From Microcaldota archaeon (GTDB lineage: Archaea; Micrarchaeota; Micrarchaeia; Anstonellales; JAGGTN01): a stretch of DNA of 32,919 bases. Shown piece by piece: positions 26,352 through 32,919 of the stretch (position 1 is the stretch's first letter; each line of letters starts with the position of its first letter). The notes beneath the pieces are model-generated. The model was given only the letters and a program-made list of their open reading frames with translations. It had not been told where the DNA came from and did not search any database. The stretch lies in NCBI GenBank assembly GCA_021163645.1, contig JAGGTN010000040.1:1-32919 (forward strand). Direction: 5' to 3'. A program made the position numbers and the translations under genes.

Positions 26352-27608
26352 TCAACTCATCCATTCATCATACAATTCATCAAACTCATCTTTTTTTATA
26401 GATTCTCTAATCATTTTCATAAGGTTAAGCATGAAAAATAGATTATGATAACTCAAAATTCTCATACCTGTCAACGGTTCAGTCTTAAATATATGATGGA
26501 TAAATGAACGTGAATATCTCTTACACATCTTACATTTGCATTCAGGATCTAATGGTAGAGTATCATGTTTAAACCTGTTATTAGTAATCTTCAAACGGAA
26601 CTTGTTCTTTATGTTACCCTCGTGTCCTGGATGCACATAAAAATATCCAGCTCTACCTACCCTCTGCGGGCTAACACAATCAAACAAATCAATTCCTCTT
26701 TTAACAGATTCAAAAATATCCTTAACAGTACCGATGCCGAGAAGATGGATGGGCTTATCCTCAGGAATGAATGGTATTACCCAATCAAGCACATTATACA
26801 TCTGGTCCTTACCAAATGCTCCACCGATACCTATTCCATCAAAACATTTAGGCTCACCACTATCATCGTCAACAACCAAAGAGGAAAGATATGTTGCACT
26901 TGCCTGTCTCAAGTCTTTATACAACCCGCCTTGAATGATCCCAAATAGCATCTGGTTCTTCCTTTTACTCGCTAACAGACACCGCTCAGCCCATCTATGT
27001 GTTCTTTCCATACTTTCTTTAGTGTATTCATAACTCGCGCTTGGATAGGTACATTCGTCAAATGCGAATATCATATCCGCGCCTAGCTTTTCCTGTGCTT
27101 GAATAGATATTTCTGGCGTAAACCTATGTTTCGTGCCATCATATACAGATTTAAAATCTATCCCATCTTCATCTATCCTAGCCATCACCTTACCTTCATG
27201 TTTTTTGATATGACCTATCATAGATGCTTCCTGCTCATGAGATTCATACTCAAATTTACTCTTGCCGAGTAACGACCCCATACCAAGAGAGAATGCCTGG
27301 AACCCGCCTGAATCCGTCATGAACGGTTTCTTCCAAGACGTGTATTTATTTAATCCACCTGACTCTTCAATTACATCAAGACCTGGCCTAAGAAATAGAT
27401 GATATGTATTCGCCATTAATATCTGTGCATTCATATCTTCAAGGTCATCCATATCAATAAGCTTAATCATACCTCTTGTGGATACTGGTGCAAACGCGGG
27501 TGTTTCCACGCGTCCGTGTTTAAGGTGTAAGATACCATAACGCGATTTGTTTTCAGGTGTATTAGATTTATTGACTACTTTGAATGATGGAATAAAACGC
27601 TTAACCAT
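26352..27608 (-). CDS. tgt: tRNA-guanine transglycosylase, bacterial/queuosine type
   Basis: ILMANTYHLFLRPGLDVIEESGGL, TDSGGFQAFSLG, LFGIIQGG, LLGIGTVKDIFESVKRGIDLFDCVSPQR, zinc site CKCKMCKRYSRSFIHHIF; no PUA domain. Confidence 0.88.
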   Translation of the reverse strand: MVKRFIPSFKVVNKSNTPENKSRYGILHLKHGRVETPAFAPVSTRGMIKLIDMDDLEDMNAQILMANTYHLFLRPGLDVIEESGGLNKYTSWKKPFMTDSGGFQAFSLGMGSLLGKSKFEYESHEQEASMIGHIKKHEGKVMARIDEDGIDFKSVYDGTKHRFTPEISIQAQEKLGADMIFAFDECTYPSASYEYTKESMERTHRWAERCLLASKRKNQMLFGIIQGGLYKDLRQASATYLSSLVVDDDSGEPKCFDGIGIGGAFGKDQMYNVLDWVIPFIPEDKPIHLLGIGTVKDIFESVKRGIDLFDCVSPQRVGRAGYFYVHPGHEGNIKNKFRLKITNNRFKHDTLPLDPECKCKMCKRYSRSFIHHIFKTEPLTGMRILSYHNLFFMLNLMKMIRESIKKDEFDELYDEWMS

Positions 27609-27860
27609 AACTAAATATAAACATAACATTAAATAAAAACATTCCTGACCTAAGACATTGTTTATATCAATGATTATCCTCCTGAATATTAAAGATTTGA
27701 AATACCTAACGATTTATATGAGAAGGTATATCGCAAAATTTGTAAAAAAATACGCTTTTACAAAAAAAATCAACAAAAGATACAAAATACAACAAAAATC
27801 CTACGAACACCAAACATGAAGAAGAGTTAATTTTAAAAACCAATCCAGGTTCTTATTATC

Positions 27861-28907
27861 ATGGAAGACATAAAAAACCTTAAAGAAGCTATGATGTATA
27901 AAGAATTAACAGATAAAATCGTTCAATGCAATCTATGCCATAGGCATTGTGTATTGAAAGATGGAGAAACTGGCGAATGTCATGTAAGAAAAAATATAAA
28001 TGGTAAATTATACTCTCTTGTTTATGGCAAAACAGTTGCATGGAATATTGATCCGATAGAGAAGAAGCCATTCTATAATTTCATGCCTGGCAGTAAAGCA
28101 TTCTCCTTTTCAACAGTAGGATGCAACTTCCATTGTAAAAACTGTCAAAATTGGACGATAAGCCAGCCAGAACGCATCGAAGGAGAAATATTACCACCAA
28201 AAAAAATCATTGAACTCGCAGAGCAGAATAATACGCAGGGCATTGCATACACATATACAGAACCGACAATATTCTTTGAATACGCATATGACACAGCAAA
28301 GTTAGCATACCAAAAAGGATTGTATAATATATTCGTAACAAATGGTTATATGACACCGGAAACAATAGATAAAATGAACTACATAGATGCCAGCAGGATA
28401 GATATCAAGTCCATGAGTGATAAATTTTATCATGAAATTTGTGGTGGTGTGAACCTAGAATTTGTACTAGATTCTATCAAACGTTTATATAGAAAACAGC
28501 ATATTGAAATCATCGCTCTCCTCATCCCAAGCCTCAATGATTCAGATGATGAAATTAGACAGATGGCGCAATGGATAAAGAACAATACTGATAAAGATGT
28601 TCCCTTGCATTTCATCGCATATTACCCTGCTTATAAAATGACATTACCTCCAACACCTCTAAGTACATTAAGACGGGCAAGGAAGATAGCGATGGATGAA
28701 GGATTGAATTATGTGTATACAGGTAATATTCCTGGCGATGCAGGTGAGAACACATATTGTCCAAACTGTGGCAACATGATAATTCAGCGATATGGGTTTC
28801 AGGTTATCAGGATGAATATCACAGAGGACAATAGATGCCCTGTTTGCGGGCACAGGATAAACATCATCACTAACTTAGATGAATACAGAAAAAGAAAAAG
28901 AGATTGA
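27861..28907 (+). CDS. amrS: AmmeMemoRadiSam system radical SAM enzyme
   Basis: CNLCHRHC, KPFYNFMPGSKAFSFSTVGCNFHCKNCQNWTISQ (CxxxCxxC), IAYTYTEPTIFFEY. Confidence 0.85.
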   Translation: MEDIKNLKEAMMYKELTDKIVQCNLCHRHCVLKDGETGECHVRKNINGKLYSLVYGKTVAWNIDPIEKKPFYNFMPGSKAFSFSTVGCNFHCKNCQNWTISQPERIEGEILPPKKIIELAEQNNTQGIAYTYTEPTIFFEYAYDTAKLAYQKGLYNIFVTNGYMTPETIDKMNYIDASRIDIKSMSDKFYHEICGGVNLEFVLDSIKRLYRKQHIEIIALLIPSLNDSDDEIRQMAQWIKNNTDKDVPLHFIAYYPAYKMTLPPTPLSTLRRARKIAMDEGLNYVYTGNIPGDAGENTYCPNCGNMIIQRYGFQVIRMNITEDNRCPVCGHRINIITNLDEYRKRKRD

Positions 28908-28918
28908 TCGGTGAATAC

Positions 28919-29482
28919 ATGGTGAATGAATTACATGTAAAACTCAAGGATATTCTAGGCAATTCATTTATAATAGAAGGTAATAAACCGATAAAAATAG
29001 ATAAACACACAATGGATTATGTAGGCAGCATAGCAAAAAAACTTTCGAATTCACGCGGGAGAATACTATCTCATGGAGTAGAGCTTGATGATGACCTATC
29101 AGATATGATTTCTTCTATAATTTTTAAGAAGAATAAAAACAGAGCACTATTCGAACGATTATTATTAAAGAATGATAGACTGACTACTATGAATAAGTGG
29201 AAGATACTTCATGACCTTGTTAAAGAGCATGTTGTTCCAGAGGAGGTAAATGGAATAAACATGCATGATCTGCTTAGAGATATCCATGAATTCATAGATA
29301 TAAGAAATATGTTCGCTCATGGGATTTTTGTGTTCGATTCTGATAACAATTTCACTGTAAATCTTAGGTATCATCGCAACGGTGAAAAAAATACTGACAT
29401 TTCAGTAATCACAAAAGCATCCGCAAAATATCAAGATATTTCTATTAAGATATCAAGGGTTATCATATATTTAGAAAAATAG
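28919..29482 (+). CDS. Hypothetical protein with a possible HEPN-like RxxxxH motif
   Basis: HDLLRDIHEFIDIRNMFAHGIFVF; ATG at 28919 after GGTGA. Confidence 0.55.
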   Translation: MVNELHVKLKDILGNSFIIEGNKPIKIDKHTMDYVGSIAKKLSNSRGRILSHGVELDDDLSDMISSIIFKKNKNRALFERLLLKNDRLTTMNKWKILHDLVKEHVVPEEVNGINMHDLLRDIHEFIDIRNMFAHGIFVFDSDNNFTVNLRYHRNGEKNTDISVITKASAKYQDISIKISRVIIYLEK

Positions 29483-29550
29483 ATAAATTAAATATATAAA
29501 AAGAGAATGTCGGATATCATATTAGACAATTTAAACATAATGGTGATCGA

Positions 29551-30465
29551 ATGAATATCCTATTACAATTTCCAGAAGGTTTGAAATCAAAAGCATTGAA
29601 ATACACCGAAAAATACAATGGCAATATTTTTATTTCAGGTTCAAAATCTTATGGTGGATGTGATGTTGCACTACAAGAAGCAGATGCTATCGGAGCAGAG
29701 AAGATAATACACTTTGGTCATTCAGAATTTCCTTTGAACCCAATAATAAGAGAAAAATACAAACATATCAAAATAGAATATGTAGAATTTCATGTTAATG
29801 TTGATCATAAACTAATCAAAAAACTAGCAGAGATACTTAAACAAAGGCAATTAAAAAAACCTATTCTAGCAACAACAGTCCAACATACCAACCAAATAGA
29901 TGACTTCATTAAGATACTCAAAGATAATAGAATTAACCCGATCACTGGAATGGGATTAAAAACAGTACATAGAGCACAGATACTCGGTTGTGATATATCA
30001 TCGGTTTTATCAGTAATAGATAGGGGGGATTGTGTGGTATATATTGGTGGTGGAAGGTTCCATTATCTTGCCTTAAACACGCAATTACCTGTCATTTCTG
30101 TTAATCCATACACTAATGAGCTGAAAGATGTATCAGAAGAAATTGATAGATACAACAGACAAAGACAAGGACTCGTTGCAAAGGCATCAGAAGCTAAGGT
30201 GTTTGGAATCCTTGTTTCAACCAGACCAGGCCAGTTCAACATAAACCTAGCGGAAAGTATCAAAAGACATCTGGAAGCAAAAGGAAAAAGAGCCGAGATA
30301 GTCATTTCAAGAGAGATTGATTGGGAAGCTTTACAGAATTTCAACTGCTTTGATGCATTTGTAAACACTGCTTGTCCGCGGATATCAGACGATTGGAAAA
30401 GAATCAATAAACCAATAATCAATCCTGATGAATTAGGACTACTATTTGAATTATTCCCTGATTAG
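29551..30465 (+). CDS. dph2: Diphthamide biosynthesis protein Dph2 (archaeal)
   Basis: Cys ligands in SYGGCDVA, QILGCDIS, NTACPRISDDW; FGHSEF. Confidence 0.92.
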   Translation: MNILLQFPEGLKSKALKYTEKYNGNIFISGSKSYGGCDVALQEADAIGAEKIIHFGHSEFPLNPIIREKYKHIKIEYVEFHVNVDHKLIKKLAEILKQRQLKKPILATTVQHTNQIDDFIKILKDNRINPITGMGLKTVHRAQILGCDISSVLSVIDRGDCVVYIGGGRFHYLALNTQLPVISVNPYTNELKDVSEEIDRYNRQRQGLVAKASEAKVFGILVSTRPGQFNINLAESIKRHLEAKGKRAEIVISREIDWEALQNFNCFDAFVNTACPRISDDWKRINKPIINPDELGLLFELFPD

Positions 30466-30484
30466 TTATTGATAGAATTACTCA

Positions 30485-31303
30485 TTATGAATTTCTCTTT
30501 GTTTGCCTCTTTTTCTTTGCCCTATTTTCATTTCTGATCGGAGGGAGGATACCTTTTTGATAATCCCTTATGATTGTTTTAGCAGCCTCTGGCATATTAA
30601 CTACTCCTCCTTTTACCAGAAACCCTTTCCTCCTGCCAATATGTTCTAAGATATCCAATGGATTTTGTTCGCTCTCAGCAACCATTGGTTTAATTTTATA
30701 ATATGATAAAAATGAATAATCATGATGCTTGATATAAGATTTGATAATTTCAATAGCCAAAGCAATAGGGTCTCTCAACCTATCAGCAGGATATGCAAAT
30801 TTTAATGCTAGACTAACCTGAGATTCCTTCGTCCTATAAACACCTGGAGTATCTATGAGAAGGATAGAATTTGATAGCCTGATAAACTGCTCTCCCTTTG
30901 TAGAGCCAGGGGTAGATTCAATCTTAACCCTTCTTCTACCTGTGAGATAATTAATAATTGAGGATTTGCCTACATTTGGATAACCAACAACACCTACAAC
31001 TATTCTTCCACGTTTAACCTTACCAGCCTTCTTGTTCAATTTTTCCATTAATTGTTTTTTGCCTTTTCTATCCTTAGCGCTTATAAGGACATAATCTTCT
31101 CCTCTAACATCGTTCAACTCTGGCTCATAAAGGTCTATCTTATTGATAACGATAATCAGTTTTCTTCTCGATCTCTTAATAATATCCTCAATGCGTCTGA
31201 GCCGAGTCCCTTTGACATCCCGTGCATCTACGATTTCAAGGATTACATCTGATTTATTGATTATCTCCTTAACCCTTGATATAAATCCTTTATATTTTCT
31301 CAT
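30485..31303 (-). CDS. Circularly permuted GTPase, YlqF/NOG-like
   Basis: Permuted order: VILEIVDARDVKGTR, INKIDL, then GVVGYPNVGKSSIINYLTGRRRVKIESTPGSTKGEQFIRL, LIDTPGV. Confidence 0.85.
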   Translation of the reverse strand: MRKYKGFISRVKEIINKSDVILEIVDARDVKGTRLRRIEDIIKRSRRKLIIVINKIDLYEPELNDVRGEDYVLISAKDRKGKKQLMEKLNKKAGKVKRGRIVVGVVGYPNVGKSSIINYLTGRRRVKIESTPGSTKGEQFIRLSNSILLIDTPGVYRTKESQVSLALKFAYPADRLRDPIALAIEIIKSYIKHHDYSFLSYYKIKPMVAESEQNPLDILEHIGRRKGFLVKGGVVNMPEAAKTIIRDYQKGILPPIRNENRAKKKRQTKRNS

Positions 31304-31329
31304 CCATATTCACCGTTCAATCGAATCCA

Positions 31330-32247
31330 TCAACCAGACTCATCATTCAAATCTTCCAACAATCCTTTGGCAGGATCAATATCCTCTTTATGTTTTGTTA
31401 TGAGTTCCTTAACCCTCAAGATATAAGGTAGCAATTCTATATCATTTAATTTTGGAATATCATCTAAAAACCTACCGATAAGCTGAATAAAAGAATCTGT
31501 AATCGGCCATTTCATCAATGATTTTTTAATATATCTATTGATCAATTTTACTGTATTTGAATATTGTCGTTCATTCTTAATAAAATCTTTCAATTGCTCG
31601 ATAAAAGAATCTAATATACGTTCATGCTCTATTTTATCTTTGCGCTCCTTAAGTTCCTTTATAGAAATTGAAAATAACATATTGAGTTCATCAATAGAAC
31701 TTTTCTTATACGCTTGTAAAAGGACCCGTTCTGAAAATTTATAATATTCTTCATGTGTATCAACCAAATCAGATAAAGGAACCAAGAATTTGTCTTCAAA
31801 ATAATCATAGAATCTCTCTGGTGGGAATAATTTCATCACAGGTTGTTTATCATTCTTCAATATCTCCTGATGAATGCGCATATTTTCAACTGTATATAAT
31901 ACTTTTCTCCTAGTTGATTTATTACTATACTCTGGTTGTATCTTAGAAACAGCTAATGGTTTTTCTTTTAACAACCTGCTTGTAGATAAGATATATATGA
32001 GCTTAATCCTCCTGCCAACAATGTTATAATCTAATTTTATCCCTTTACCGGCAAGTTTTTTTATTACTTCTATAATCTTATCCTTGTCCTTACTAAGCTC
32101 TGTCGGATTATTGTATACAATTTCTATCTTGCCTGTTTTGCCTGTTGCTATCCTCTTAATCTCATTTAAACCATTTGAAATATTATTCTTCTTGAACTCT
32201 TCATCCAACCATTGCAATAATTCTGAGTCATTCTTTTTCATGTTCAA
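31330..32247 (-). CDS. Hypothetical protein (305 aa)
   Basis: Long ORF, helical charged protein; no recognised family. Confidence 0.6.
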   Translation of the reverse strand: MNMKKNDSELLQWLDEEFKKNNISNGLNEIKRIATGKTGKIEIVYNNPTELSKDKDKIIEVIKKLAGKGIKLDYNIVGRRIKLIYILSTSRLLKEKPLAVSKIQPEYSNKSTRRKVLYTVENMRIHQEILKNDKQPVMKLFPPERFYDYFEDKFLVPLSDLVDTHEEYYKFSERVLLQAYKKSSIDELNMLFSISIKELKERKDKIEHERILDSFIEQLKDFIKNERQYSNTVKLINRYIKKSLMKWPITDSFIQLIGRFLDDIPKLNDIELLPYILRVKELITKHKEDIDPAKGLLEDLNDESG

Positions 32248-32292
32248 GCATAGGATTGTTAATTTTATATTATTATTGGTGGTTTTTTAATA

Positions 32293-32919
32293 ATGGACAA
32301 TAATGACTTAATATCAAACCTACGTAGAAATGAATGGCCCATCTCTGATAAGGTAATCAAAGCCATGGAAAAAATTGATAGAAAATATTTTGTGCCAGAA
32401 AGACAATATGCCTATTATGATATCCCATTGAATATTGGGTATGGGCAAACGATATCGCAGGCATCTTTGATAGGTTATATGCTTACGAAATTAGATGTCA
32501 ATCAAGGCAACACCATACTGGAGATAGGCACTGGTAGCGGGTATCAAACTGCAATACTATGCGAATTAACAGGACCAAAAGGAAAGGTGGTATCAGTAGA
32601 TAGAATATTCGAACTTACTGAACTGGCAAGATTTAACCTTAATAGATTTAAGTATAAACCAATACTAGAAACTGGCGATGCCAGTTGTGGATGGGATAAA
32701 TTCAAACCCTTTGATAGAATAATTGCAGGAGCAGCATATCCAGGATTCCCTAATGACATTAAAAGCCAATTAAAAAAGGATGGAATATTCATAGCACCGA
32801 TAGGCCGTATGATACAATATCTCATAGTATATTACAAATCAATCGATAGAATCATACGGGATATCCCAGTCATGTTTGTGCCTATGATAGGAAAATGCGC
32901 TTACAAAGACAAGTACAAA
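32293..32919 (+). CDS. pcm: Protein-L-isoaspartate O-methyltransferase, runs off the window
   Basis: MDNNDLISNLRRNEWPISDKVIKAMEKIDRKYFVPERQYAYYDIPLNIGYGQTISQASL...ILEIGTGSGYQTAIL; open to the last base; not in the supplied ORF track. Confidence 0.85.
   Translation, partial: MDNNDLISNLRRNEWPISDKVIKAMEKIDRKYFVPERQYAYYDIPLNIGYGQTISQASLIGYMLTKLDVNQGNTILEIGTGSGYQTAILCELTGPKGKVVSVDRIFELTELARFNLNRFKYKPILETGDASCGWDKFKPFDRIIAGAAYPGFPNDIKSQLKKDGIFIAPIGRMIQYLIVYYKSIDRIIRDIPVMFVPMIGKCAYKDKYK

Noticed and set aside
1-32919. CRISPR array, rRNA operon, integrase or complete IS element
   Set aside because: No regularly spaced repeats, rRNA-like sequence or full transposase/integrase ORF seen.

Overview
AT-rich archaeal chromosome segment. 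It carries an S-layer protein gene, PolD subunits DP1 and DP2, aIF2-gamma, archaeal-type ProRS, Dph2, an Sm-like protein, a presenilin-like GxGD protease, UPF0147, TatD, an AmrS-like radical SAM protein, a bacterial-type TGT, a YlqF-like GTPase and a truncated PCMT. The gene complement together with non-canonical tRNA introns suggests a DPANN/euryarchaeal-type genome; this lineage call is inference. I read three minus-strand tRNA genes, all with introns: Ala(GGC) with a D-loop intron, Lys(TTT) with an anticodon-loop plus a T-loop intron, and Ala(CGC) with a canonical intron. The most interesting non-coding signals are: (1) an interleaved (pseudoknot-capable) 5' leader on the S-layer gene; (2) a 14-nt motif AAAACCTGCACTAA repeated three times, each at or beside a hairpin downstream of a gene in the sense direction; (3) a two-hairpin element present twice (before LSm and next to aIF2-gamma) with sequence and partial structural conservation; (4) a large dyad at the start of an AbiEii/AbiEi-like pair; (5) a 21-bp-spaced direct repeat upstream of a TATA box; (6) a palindrome-containing low-complexity in-frame insertion in DP2. 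There are also decayed RelE-like and TnpB remnants. All calls come from reading the sequence by eye; no searches or folding programs were run.
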